Below are positions 33,201-45,200 of a stretch of 64,000 nt of DNA, one piece after another. The notes under the pieces are model-generated. The model saw nothing but the letters and a program-made list of their open reading frames with translations, was not told the DNA's origin and made no database searches. Every line of letters begins with the position of its first letter. Position 1 is the first letter of the stretch. Location of the stretch: positions 186,001 to 250,000 of the forward strand of contig JAAVTG010000697.1 of the NCBI GenBank assembly GCA_011947345.1, written 5' to 3'. This DNA is from Phytophthora quininea. Taxonomy: Eukaryota; Oomycota; Peronosporomycetes; Peronosporales; Peronosporaceae. Position numbers and translations under genes: made by a program.

Positions 33201-36200
33201 GTTTCTCTCGACGGCGGCATGAGTGGCGCTGGTGTGGGCGGCCGTGTGGCTATCTCTTCTGGCGCCGGTTTGCTCGGAAGTGGTTCCGTGCGTGTTGCAA
33301 CCGGCGTGAGTTTGACGGGGATGGCCCGAGCGGCTCCGTGTCGGTCAGCAGCGGCGGGTCCGCGGACGCGGCTTCGGGCGACGTGAGTGTGTCGTCGGGA
33401 CCTTCTTCGTCGAGCTTCAGTGGTAATGTGTCCGTGGCGTCTGGCTCTGCGGGCGGAACGGCCGGCAACGTGTCGGTGTCGGGAGGCTCTAGCAGCTCGT
33501 CGACGGGAGGTGTCGTGTCCGTGGTGAGCGGCGGCGGCGGCGTCTCGAGCGGCGCTGTGTCTGTTGGTAGCGCTGCGTCGAGTGGTGCGTCGGTTTCTGG
33601 CGCGGTGTCGTTGGTGTCTGGGGAAGCCGTGGCTGGCGCGTCCGGCGCTGTGAGTGTGGCGAGCGGGTCTAGCGCCAGCTCGAATGGCGGCGCGCTGAAT
33701 GTGGTCGGCGGGTCTAGTGGTGGTGCTGGGGATGGAGGCACCATCACAGTGGCCGGTGGCAACACGTTGACGGGGGATGCTGGCTCCGTTAAGGTGAGCG
33801 GCGGCTTGTCTTCGTCAAGCGGCTTGGGAGGCTCTGTCAGTGTGTCCGGCGGGTCGTCGACGGACGGCTCTGGAGGTGACGTGACAATCGCCAGTGGTGC
33901 TTCCGGAAGTGGTGTGGCCGGGAGCAGTGTGGCCGTCCGTAGCGGCTCCGGCGGTGGCCTGCGCATCATCCAAGGCGACAGCGTCGCGGCTGGCAGCGAT
34001 GTGGAGCTGCGCGGCGGCGCCGTGAGGAGCTCGTCTCCTGCACAGAAAGTGAAGATCGCGGGGTCTCCGAACGCGCTAGGCGACGGAGGCGATGTGTCGG
34101 TTGAGGCCGGGTCGTCTGATGCGAGTGCCGGCGGGTCTGTGTCTGTGACCAGCGGCGCCGGCGCCACGACTAGTGGCAACGTGATCGTGTCGACCGGCGT
34201 GGTGTCGGGTGGATCGAGTGGCGATGTCGCTGTGAGCACGAGTGCTAGTAGTGTCTCGAGTGGGTCTGTCGGAATCGCGAGCGGGTCCGGCGAGACTCGT
34301 GCTGGGTCCATCGACGTGTCCGGGGGTTCGTCTGGAAGCGGAGAAGGCTCTGGCATTTCTGTGGTTGGCGGCGCGTCCAACGCGTCGACCGGTGGCAATG
34401 TGACGATCGTCAGCGGCGAGGGCGTATCGACCGAGAGCGGCACGGTGGTGGTGCGTTCTCACGCCGGCACAGGCAGCGCCGTCAGTGGGTCCGTGTCGCT
34501 GTCGAGCGGTCCGACGGATGACGGTTCGTCTGGCTTGGTCTCGATCACGTCTGGCTCATCGATGAGAGGACCCAGTGGGCCGTTGCGCGTCGGCGGTGGC
34601 GACGCTGGCGACTCTGGCGGGTCTGTGAGCGTGTCTGGAGGCAGCAGCTCCGGCGCGTCTGGGTCCGGCGGTGCGATCGATCTGAGTGGTGGTGCCGGTG
34701 CAACGGGCGGTACCGTGACGATGGCTGCTGGTTTGAGCTCGGCTGGCAACGGGGCCTCGCTGTCTCTGACGAGTGGAGAAGGGTCCGCTGGCAGTGGCGT
34801 GGTGCGGCTGTCGAGTGCGGCTGGAGTGGCGTCGGGCAATGTGTCGATTTCGTCCGGCTCGTCGTCCGGTAGCAGTGCTTCGGCAGGAAACATCGATCTG
34901 ACCGTGGGTGTGTCCCAGGCTGGAGGCGGCCTCGTTGACATACGTGCTGGGTCTAGTGTTCAGTCCGCCGCGGGCGACGTGAAGGTGACGGGTGGTTCGT
35001 CTCTGGTGTCGACCTCTTCGGTGGACCCGGTAGCAGGTGCCGTTCGAGTGGAGGGCGGCGCTTCTGGTGGCCCGAACGCGGGTGGCGTGGTGTCTGTCCT
35101 TGGTGGCGCTGGCGTCTCGCGGGGCGGCTCGGTGTCCGTGTTGAGTGGCAGCGGCAGTGACACGGCTGCGATCAGTGGCGACGTGACGGTGGGTTCGTTT
35201 GCCGCGGACGCGAGTGGGTCCGTCGCAGTAGTCAGTGGTGCGTCGGTCAACGGCGCGTCTGGCAGTGTGACGGTGGGAAGCGGTGGCTCTGCAAGCAGCA
35301 CGTCTGGGTCCGTGGCTGTGGTCGGCGGCTCCAGCGCTGCAGACAGCGGCGGCTCTGTGTCGGTGCACGGTGGCCACAGTGGCGGTGGTTCTGTGGGCGG
35401 CTCTGTGACGTTACAGAGTGGGTCGAGTGCCGCGGACGCTGCCAGCGGTCTCGTCGATATTGGGAGCGGGGCTGCGGCGGGGTCGGGCGCTAGTGGCAAC
35501 ATCAGTGTTCGCACGGGCAGTGCGGTGTCCGGCGCGTCAGGGACGCTGTCGGTGGTGTCTGGTGACAGCTCCAGCGCTTCAAGCGGCGACGTAATCGTGG
35601 CGAGTGGCCTTTCGACGTCGTCGGATGCTGGTAATGTGGGCATCCACGGCGGCTCGACCGGCAGCGCGACTGCACGCGGAGGCTCCGTGTCTGTGTCATC
35701 CGGGCCGGATGGCGTGGTGAGCCTAGTGAGTGGTGTTCGTCGCAGTGCTGGCGGCGGGGTAGTGGACATAGCTGCCGGTGACAGCACTAGTGACGGTGTG
35801 GGTGGTGGCAGCGTGAACGTGCGCGGCGGGTCTTTGAGTGGATCATCGGGCGTCGCTGGCGGCGTCTCTCTGTCTGGCGGCGTGGGTTCGTCTGGCACGA
35901 CCATCGGGGAGGTGTTTCTCTCGACGGCGGCATGAGTGGCGCTGGTGTGGGCGGCCGTGTGGCTATCTCTTCTGGCGCCGGTTTGCTCGGAAGTGGTTCC
36001 GTGCGTGTTGCAACCGGCGTGAGTTTGACGGGGATGGCCCGAGCGGCTCCGTGTCGGTCAGCAGCGGCGGGTCCGCGGACGCGGCTTCGGGCGACGTGAG
36101 TGTGTCGTCGGGACCTTCTTCGTCGAGCTTCAGTGGTAATGTGTCCGTGGCGTCTGGCTCTGCGGGCGGAACGGCCGGCAACGTGTCGGTGTCGGGAGGC

Positions 36201-39200
36201 TCTAGCAGCTCGTCGACGGGAGGTGTCGTGTCCGTGGTGAGCGGCGGCGGCGGCGTCTCGAGCGGCGCTGTGTCTGTTGGTAGCGCTGCGTCGAGTGGTG
36301 CGTCGGTTTCTGGCGCGGTGTCGTTGGTGTCTGGGAAGCCGTGGCTGGCGCGTCCGGCGCTGTGAGTGTGGCGAGCGGGTCTAGCGCCAGCTCGAATGGC
36401 GGCGCGCTGAATGTGGTCGGCGGGTCTAGTGGTGGTGCTGGGGATGGAGGCACCATCACAGTGGCCGGTGGCAACACGTTGACGGGGATGCTGGCTCCGT
36501 TAAGGTGAGCGGCGGCTTGTCTTCGTCAAGCGGCTTGGGAGGCTCTGTCAGTGTGTCCGGCGGGTCGTCGACGGACGGCTCTGGAGGTGACGTGACAATC
36601 GCCAGTGGTGCTTCCGGAAGTGGTGTGGCCGGGAGCAGTGTGGCCGTCCGTAGCGGCTCCGGCGGTGGCCTGCGCATCATCCAAGGCGACAGCGTCGCGG
36701 CTGGCAGCGATGTGGAGCTGCGCGGCGGCGCCGTGAGGAGCTCGTCTCCTGCACAGAAAGTGAAGATCGCGGGGTCTCCGAACGCGCTAGGCGACGGAGG
36801 CGATGTGTCGGTTGAGGCCGGGTCGTCTGATGCGAGTGCCGGCGGGTCTGTGTCTGTGACCAGCGGCGCCGGCGCCACGACTAGTGGCAACGTGATCGTG
36901 TCGACCGGCGTGGTGTCGGGTGGATCGAGTGGCGATGTCGCTGTGAGCACGAGTGCTAGTAGTGTCTCGAGTGGGTCTGTCGGAATCGCGAGCGGGTCCG
37001 GCGAGACTCGTGCTGGGTCCATCGACGTGTCCGGGGTTCGTCTGGAAGCGGAGAAGGCTCTGGCATTTCTGTGGTTGGCGGCGCGTCCAACGCGTCGACC
37101 GGTGGCAATGTGACGATCGTCAGCGGCGAGGGCGTATCGACCGAGAGCGGCACGGTGGTGGTGCGTTCTCACGCCGGCACAGGCAGCGCCGTCAGTGGGT
37201 CCGTGTCGCTGTCGAGCGGTCCGACGGATGACGGTTCGTCTGGCTTGGTCTCGATCACGTCTGGCTCATCGATGAGAGGACCCAGTGGGCCGTTGCGCGT
37301 CGGCGGTGGCGACGCTGGCGACTCTGGCGGGTCTGTGAGCGTGTCTGGAGGCAGCAGCTCCGGCGCGTCTGGGTCCGGCGGTGCGATCGATCTGAGTGGT
37401 GGTGCCGGTGCAACGGGCGGTACCGTGACGATGGCTGCTGGTTTGAGCTCGGCTGGCAACGGGGCCTCGCTGTCTCTGACGAGTGGAGAAGGGTCCGCTG
37501 GCAGTGGCGTGGTGCGGCTGTCGAGTGCGGCTGGAGTGGCGTCGGGCAATGTGTCGATTTCGTCCGGCTCGTCGTCCGGTAGCAGTGCTTCGGCAGGAAA
37601 CATCGATCTGACCGTGGGTGTGTCCCAGGCTGGAGGCGGCCTCGTTGACATACGTGCTGGGTCTAGTGTTCAGTCCGCCGCGGGCGACGTGAAGGTGACG
37701 GGTGGTTCGTCTCTGGTGTCGACCTCTTCGGTGGACCCGGTAGCAGGTGCCGTTCGAGTGGAGGGCGGCGCTTCTGGTGGCCCGAACGCGGGTGGCGTGG
37801 TGTCTGTCCTTGGTGGCGCTGGCGTCTCGCGGGGCGGCTCGGTGTCCGTGTTGAGTGGCAGCGGCAGTGACACGGCTGCGATCAGTGGCGACGTGACGGT
37901 GGGTTCGTTTGCCGCGGACGCGAGTGGGTCCGTCGCAGTAGTCAGTGGTGCGTCGGTCAACGGCGCGTCTGGCAGTGTGACGGTGGGAAGCGGTGGCTCT
38001 GCAAGCAGCACGTCTGGGTCCGTGGCTGTGGTCGGCGGCTCCAGCGCTGCAGACAGCGGCGGCTCTGTGTCGGTGCACGGTGGCCACAGTGGCGGTGGTT
38101 CTGTGGGCGGCTCTGTGACGTTACAGAGTGGGTCGAGTGCCGCGGACGCTGCCAGCGGTCTCGTCGATATTGGGAGCGGGGCTGCGGCGGGGTCGGGCGC
38201 TAGTGGCAACATCAGTGTTCGCACGGGCAGTGCGGTGTCCGGCGCGTCAGGGACGCTGTCGGTGGTGTCTGGTGACAGCTCCAGCGCTTCAAGCGGCGAC
38301 GTAATCGTGGCGAGTGGCCTTTCGACGTCGTCGGATGCTGGTAATGTGGGCATCCACGGCGGCTCGACCGGCAGCGCGACTGCACGCGGAGGCTCCGTGT
38401 CTGTGTCATCCGGGCCGGATGGCGTGGTGAGCCTAGTGAGTGGTGTTCGTCGCAGTGCTGGCGGCGGGGTAGTGGACATAGCTGCCGGTGACAGCACTAG
38501 TGACAGTGTGGGTGGTGGCAGCGTGAACGTGCGCGGCGGGTCTTTGAGTGGATCATCGGGCGTCGCTGGCGGCGTCTCTCTGTCTGGCGGCGTGGGTTCG
38601 TCTGGCACGACCATCGGGGAGGTGTTTCTCTCGACGGCGGCATGAGTGGCGCTGGTGTGGGCGGCCGTGTGGCTATCTCTTCTGGCGCCGGTTTGCTCGG
38701 AAGTGGTTCCGTGCGTGTTGCAACCGGCGTGAGTTTGACGGGGATGGCCCGAGCGGCTCCGTGTCGGTCAGCAGCGGCGGGTCCGCGGACGCGGCTTCGG
38801 GCGACGTGAGTGTGTCGTCGGGACCTTCTTCGTCGAGCTTCAGTGGTAATGTGTCCGTGGCGTCTGGCTCTGCGGGCGGAACGGCCGGCAACGTGTCGGT
38901 GTCGGGAGGCTCTAGCAGCTCGTCGACGGGAGGTGTCGTGTCCGTGGTGAGCGGCGGCGGCGGCGTCTCGAGCGGCGCTGTGTCTGTTGGTAGCGCTGCG
39001 TCGAGTGGTGCGTCGGTTTCTGGCGCGGTGTCGTTGGTGTCTGGGGAAGCCGTGGCTGGCGCGTCCGGCGCTGTGAGTGTGGCGAGCGGGTCTAGCGCCA
39101 GCTCGAATGGCGGCGCGCTGAATGTGGTCGGCGGGTCTAGTGGTGGTGCTGGGGATGGAGGCACCATCACAGTGGCCGTGTGGCAACACGTGTGACGGGG

Positions 39201-42200
39201 CTCTGATGCTGCCAGCTTCCGTTACAGGTGAGCGGCGGCTTGTCTTCGTCGCACGCTCTCCGGCGCGTCAGGGACGCTGTCGGTGTGTCTGGTGACAGCT
39301 CCAGCGCTTCAAGCGGCGACGTAATCGACGGACGGATGCTGGTAATGTGGGCATCCACGGCGGCTCGACCGGCAGCGCGACTGCACGCGGAGGCTCCGTG
39401 TCTGTGTCATCCGGCCGGATGGCGTGGTGAGCCTAGTGAGTGGTGTTCGTCGCAGTGCTGGCGGCGGGGTAGTGGACATAGCTGCCGGTGACAGCACTCC
39501 GGGTGGCAGCGTGAACGTGCGCGGCGGGTCTTTGAGTGGATCATCGGGCGTCGCTGGCGGCGTCTCTCTGTCTGGCGGCGTGGGTTCGTCTGGCACGACC
39601 ATCGGGGAGGTGTTTCTCTCGACGGCGGCATGAGTGGCGCTGGTGTGGGCGGCCGTGCTTCTGGCGCCGGTTTGCTCGGAAGTGTGCAACCGGCGTGAGT
39701 TTGTGGCCCGAGCGGCTCCGTGTCGGTCAGCAGCGGCGGGTCCGCGGACGCGGCTTCGGGCGACGTGAGTGTGTCGTCGGGACCTTCTTCGTCGAGCTTC
39801 AGTGGTAATGTGTCCGTGGCGTCTGGCTCTGCGGGCGGAACGGCCGGCAACGTGTCGGTGTCGGGAGGCTCTAGCAGCTCGTCGACGGGAGGTGTCGTGT
39901 CCGTGGTGAGCGGCGGCGGCAGCGTCTCGAGCGGCGCTGTGTCTGTTGGTAGCGCTGCGTCGAGTGGTGCGTCGGTTTCTGGCGCGGTGTCGTTGGTGTC
40001 TGGGGAAGCCGTGGCTGGCGCGTCCGGCGCTGTGAGTGTGGCGAGCGGGTCTAGCGCCAGCTCGAATGGCGGCGCGCTGAATGTGGTCGGCGGGTCTAGT
40101 GGTGGTGCTGGGGATGGAGGCACCATCACAGTGGCCGGTGGCAACACGTTGACGGGGATGCTGGCTCCGTTAAGGTGAGCGGCGGCTTGTCTTCGTCAAG
40201 CGGCTTGGGAGGCTCTGTCAGTGTGTCCGGCGGGTCGTCGACGGACGGCTCTGGAGGTGACGTGACAATCGCCAGTGGTGCTTCCGGAAGTGGTGTTGCC
40301 GGGAGCAGTGTGGCCGTCCGTAGCGGCTCCGGCGGTGGCCTGCGCGTCATCCAAGGCGACAGCGTCGCGGCTGGCAGCGATGTGGAGCTGCGCGGCGGCG
40401 CCGTGAGGAGCTCGTCTCCTGCACAGAAAGTGAAGATCGCGGGGTCTCCGAACGCGCTAGGCGACGGAGGCGATGTGTCGGTTGAGGCCGGGTCGTCTGA
40501 TGCGAGTGCCGGCGGGTCTGTGTCTGTGACCAGCGGCGCCGGCGCCACGACTAGTGGCAACGTGATCGTGTCGACCGGCGTGGTGTCGGGTGGATCGAGT
40601 GGCGATGTCGCTGTGAGCACGAGTGCTAGTAGTGTCTCGAGTGGGTCTGTCGGAATCGCGAGCGGGTCCGGCGAGACTCGTGCTGGGTCCATCGACGTGT
40701 CCGGGGGTTCGTCTGGAAGCGGAGAAGGCTCTGGCATTTCTGTGGTTGGCGGCGCGTCCAACGCGTCGACCGGTGGCAATGTGACGATCGTCAGCGGCGA
40801 GGGCGTATCGACCGAGAGCGGCACGGTGGTGGTGCGTTCTCACGCCGGCACAGGCAGCGCCGTCAGTGGGTCCGTGTCGCTGTCGAGCGGTCCGACGGAT
40901 GACGGTTCGTCTGGCTTGGTCTCGATCACGTCTGGCTCATCGATGAGAGGACCCAGTGGGCCGTTGCGCGTCGGCGGTGGCGACGCTGGCGACTCTGGCG
41001 GGTCTGTGAGCGTGTCTGGAGGCAGCAGCTCCGGCGCGTCTGGGTCCGGCGGTGCGATCGATCTGAGTGGTGGTGCCGGTGCAACGGGCGGTACCGTGAC
41101 GATGGCTGCTGGTTTGAGCTCGGCTGGCAACGGGGCCTCGCTGTCTCTGACGAGTGGAGAAGGGTCCGCTGGCAGTGGCGTGGTGCGGCTGTCGAGTGCG
41201 GCTGGAGTGGCGTCGGGCAATGTGTCGATTTCGTCCGGCTCGTCGTCCGGTAGCAGTGCTTCGGCAGGAAACATCGATCTGACCGTGGGTGTGTCCCAGG
41301 CTGGAGGCGGCCTCGTTGACATACGTGCTGGGTCTAGTGTTCAGTCCGCCGCGGGCGACGTGAAGGTGACGGGTGGTTCGTCTCTGGTGTCGACCTCTTC
41401 GGTGGACCCGGTAGCAGGTGCCGTTCGAGTGGAGGGCGGCGCTTCTGGTGGCCCGAACGCGGGTGGCGTGGTGTCTGTCCTTGGTGGCGCTGGCGTCTCG
41501 CGGGGCGGCTCGGTGTCCGTGTTGAGTGGCAGCGGCAGTGACACGGCTGCGATCAGTGGCGACGTGACGGTGGGTTCGTTTGCCGCGGACGCGAGTGGGT
41601 CCGTCGCAGTAGTCAGTGGTGCGTCGGTCAACGGCGCGTCTGGCAGTGTGACGGTGGGAAGCGGTGGCTCTGCAAGCAGCACGTCTGGGTCCGTGGCTGT
41701 GGTCGGCGGCTCCAGCGCTGCAGACAGCGGCGGCTCTGTGTCGGTGCACGGTGGCCACAGTGGCGGTGGTTCTGTGGGCGGCTCTGTGACGTTACAGAGT
41801 GGCTCGAGTGCCGCGGACGCTGCCAGCGGTCTCGTCGATATTGGGAGCGGGGCTGCGGCGGGGTCGGGCGCTAGTGGCAACATCAGTGTTCGCACGGGCA
41901 GTGCGGTGTCCGGCGCGTCAGGGACGCTGTCGGTGGTGTCTGGTGACAGCTCCAGCGCTTCAAGCGGCGACGTAATCGTGGCGAGTGGCCTTTCGACGTC
42001 GTCGGATGCTGGTAATGTGGGCATCCACGGCGGCTCGACCGGCAGCGCGACTGCACGCGGAGGCTCCGTGTCTGTGTCATCCGGGCCGGATGGCGTGGTG
42101 AGCCTAGTGAGTGGTGTTCGTCGCAGTGCTGGCGGCGGGGTAGTGGACATAGCTGCCGGTGACAGCACTAGTGACGGTGTGGGTGGTGGCAGCGTGAACG

Positions 42201-45200
42201 TGCGCGGCGGGTCTTTGAGTGGATCATCGGGCGTCGCTGGCGGCGTCTCTCTGTCTGGCGGCGTGGGTTCGTCTGGCACGACCATCGGGGAGGTGTTTCT
42301 CTCGACGGCGGCATGAGTGGCGCTGGTGTGGGCGGCCGTGTGGCTATCTCTTCTGGCGCCGGTTTGCTCGGAAGTGGTTCCGTGCGTGTTGCAACCGGCG
42401 TGAGTTTGACGGGGATGGCCCGAGCGGCTCCGTGTCGGTCAGCAGCGGCGGGTCCGCGGACGCGGCTTCGGGCGACGTGAGTGTGTCGTCGGGACCTTCT
42501 TCGTCGAGCTTCAGTGGTAATGTGTCCGTGGCGTCTGGCTCTGCGGGCGGAACGGCCGGCAACGTGTCGGTGTCGGGAGGCTCTAGCAGCTCGTCGACGG
42601 GAGGTGTCGTGTCCGTGGTGAGCGGCGGCGGCGGCGTCTCGAGCGGCGCTGTGTCTGTTGGTAGCGCTGCGTCGAGTGGTGCGTCGGTTTCTGGCGCGGT
42701 GTCGTTGGTGTCTGGGGAAGCCGTGGCTGGCGCGTCCGGCGCTGTGAGTGTGGCGAGCGGGTCTAGCGCCAGCTCGAATGGCGGCGCGCTGAATGTGGTC
42801 GGCGGGTCTAGTGGTGGTGCTGGGGATGGAGGCACCATCACAGTGGCCGGTGGCAACACGTTGACGGGGATGCTGGCTCCGTTAAGGTGAGCGGCGGCTT
42901 GTCTTCGTCAAGCGGCTTGGGAGGCTCTGTCAGTGTGTCCGGCGGGTCGTCGACGGACGGCTCTGGAGGTGACGTGACAATCGCCAGTGGTGCTTCCGGA
43001 AGTGGTGTTGCCGGGAGCAGTGTGGCCGTCCGTAGCGGCTCCGGCGGTGGCCTGCGCATCATCCAAGGCGACAGCGTCGCGGCTGGCAGCGATGTGGAGC
43101 TGCGCGGCGGCGCCGTGAGGAGCTCGTCTCCTGCACAGAAAGTGAAGATCGCGGGGTCTCCGAACGCGCTAGGCGACGGAGGCGATGTGTCGGTTGAGGC
43201 CGGGTCGTCTGATGCGAGTGCCGGCGGGTCTGTGTCTGTGACCAGCGGCGCCGGCGCCACGACTAGTGGCAACGTGATCGTGTCGACCGGCGTGGTGTCG
43301 GGTGGATCGAGTGGCGATGTCGCTGTGAGCACGAGTGCTAGTAGTGTCTCGAGTGGGTCTGTCGGAATCGCGAGCGGGTCCGGCGAGACTCGTGCTGGGT
43401 CCATCGACGTGTCCGGGGTTCGTCTGGAAGCGGAGAAGGCTCTGGCATTTCTGTGGTTGGCGGCGCGTCCAACGCGTCGACCGGTGGCAATGTGACGATC
43501 GTCAGCGGCGAGGGCGTATCGACCGAGAGCGGCACGGTGGTGGTGCGTTCTCACGCCGGCACAGGCAGCGCCGTCAGTGGGTCCGTGTCGCTGTCGAGCG
43601 GTCCGACGGATGACGGTTCGTCTGGCTTGGTCTCGATCACGTCTGGCTCATCGATGAGAGGACCCAGTGGGCCGTTGCGCGTCGGCGGTGGCGACGCTGG
43701 CGACTCTGGCGGGTCTGTGAGCGTGTCTGGAGGCAGCAGCTCCGGCGCGTCTGGGTCCGGCGGTGCGATCGATCTGAGTGGTGGTGCCGGTGCAACGGGC
43801 GGTACCGTGACGATGGCTGCTGGTTTGAGCTCGGCTGGCAACGGGGCCTCGCTGTCTCTGACGAGTGGAGAAGGGTCCGCTGGCAGTGGCGTGGTGCGGC
43901 TGTCGAGTGCGGCTGGAGTGGCGTCGGGCAATGTGTCGATTTCGTCCGGCTCGTCGTCCGGTAGCAGTGCTTCGGCAGGAAACATCGATCTGACCGTGGG
44001 TGTGTCCCAGGCTGGAGGCGGCCTCGTTGACATACGTGCTGGGTCTAGTGTTCAGTCCGCCGCGGGCGACGTGAAGGTGACGGGTGGTTCGTCTCTGGTG
44101 TCGACCTCTTCGGTGGACCCGGTAGCAGGTGCCGTTCGAGTGGAGGGCGGCGCTTCTGGTGGCCCGAACGCGGGTGGCGTGGTGTCTGTCCTTGGTGGCG
44201 CTGGCGTCTCGCGGGGCGGCTCGGTGTCCGTGTTGAGTGGCAGCGGCAGTGACACGGCTGCGATCAGTGGCGACGTGACGGTGGGTTCGTTTGCCGCGGA
44301 CGCGAGTGGGTCCGTCGCAGTAGTCAGTGGTGCGTCGGTCAACGGCGCGTCTGGCAGTGTGACGGTGGGAAGCGGTGGCTCTGCAAGCAGCACGTCTGGG
44401 TCCGTGGCTGTGGTCGGCGGCTCCAGCGCTGCAGACAGCGGCGGCTCTGTGTCGGTGCACGGTGGCCACAGTGGCGGTGGTTCTGTGGGCGGCTCTGTGA
44501 CGTTACAGAGTGGGTCGAGTGCCGCGGACGCTGCCAGCGGTCTCGTCGATATTGGGAGCGGGGCTGCGGCGGGGTCGGGCGCTAGTGGCAACATCAGTGT
44601 TCGCACGGGCAGTGCGGTGTCCGGCGCGTCAGGGACGCTGTCGGTGGTGTCTGGTGACAGCTCCAGCGCTTCAAGCGGCGACGTAATCGTGGCGAGTGGC
44701 CTTTCGACGTCGTCGGATGCTGGTAATGTGGGCATCCACGGCGGCTCGACCGGCAGCGCGACTGCACGCGGAGGCTCCGTGTCTGTGTCATCCGGGCCGG
44801 ATGGCGTGGTGAGCCTAGTGAGTGGTGTTCGTCGCAGTGCTGGCGGCGGGGTAGTGGACATAGCTGCCGGTGACAGCACTAGTGACGGTGTGGGTGGTGG
44901 CAGCGTGAACGTGCGCGGCGGGTCTTTGAGTGGATCATCGGGCGTCGCTGGCGGCGTCTCTCTGTCTGGCGGCGTGGGTTCGTCTGGCACGACCATCGGG
45001 GAGGTGTTTCTCTCGACGGCGGCATGAGTGGCGCTGGTGTGGGCGGCCGTGTGGCTATCTCTTCTGGCGCCGGTTTGCTCGGAAGTGGTTCCGTGCGTGT
45101 TGCAACCGGCGTGAGTTTGACGGGGATGGCCCGAGCGGCTCCGTGTCGGTCAGCAGCGGCGGGTCCGCGGACGCGGCTTCGGGCGACGTGAGTGTGTCGT

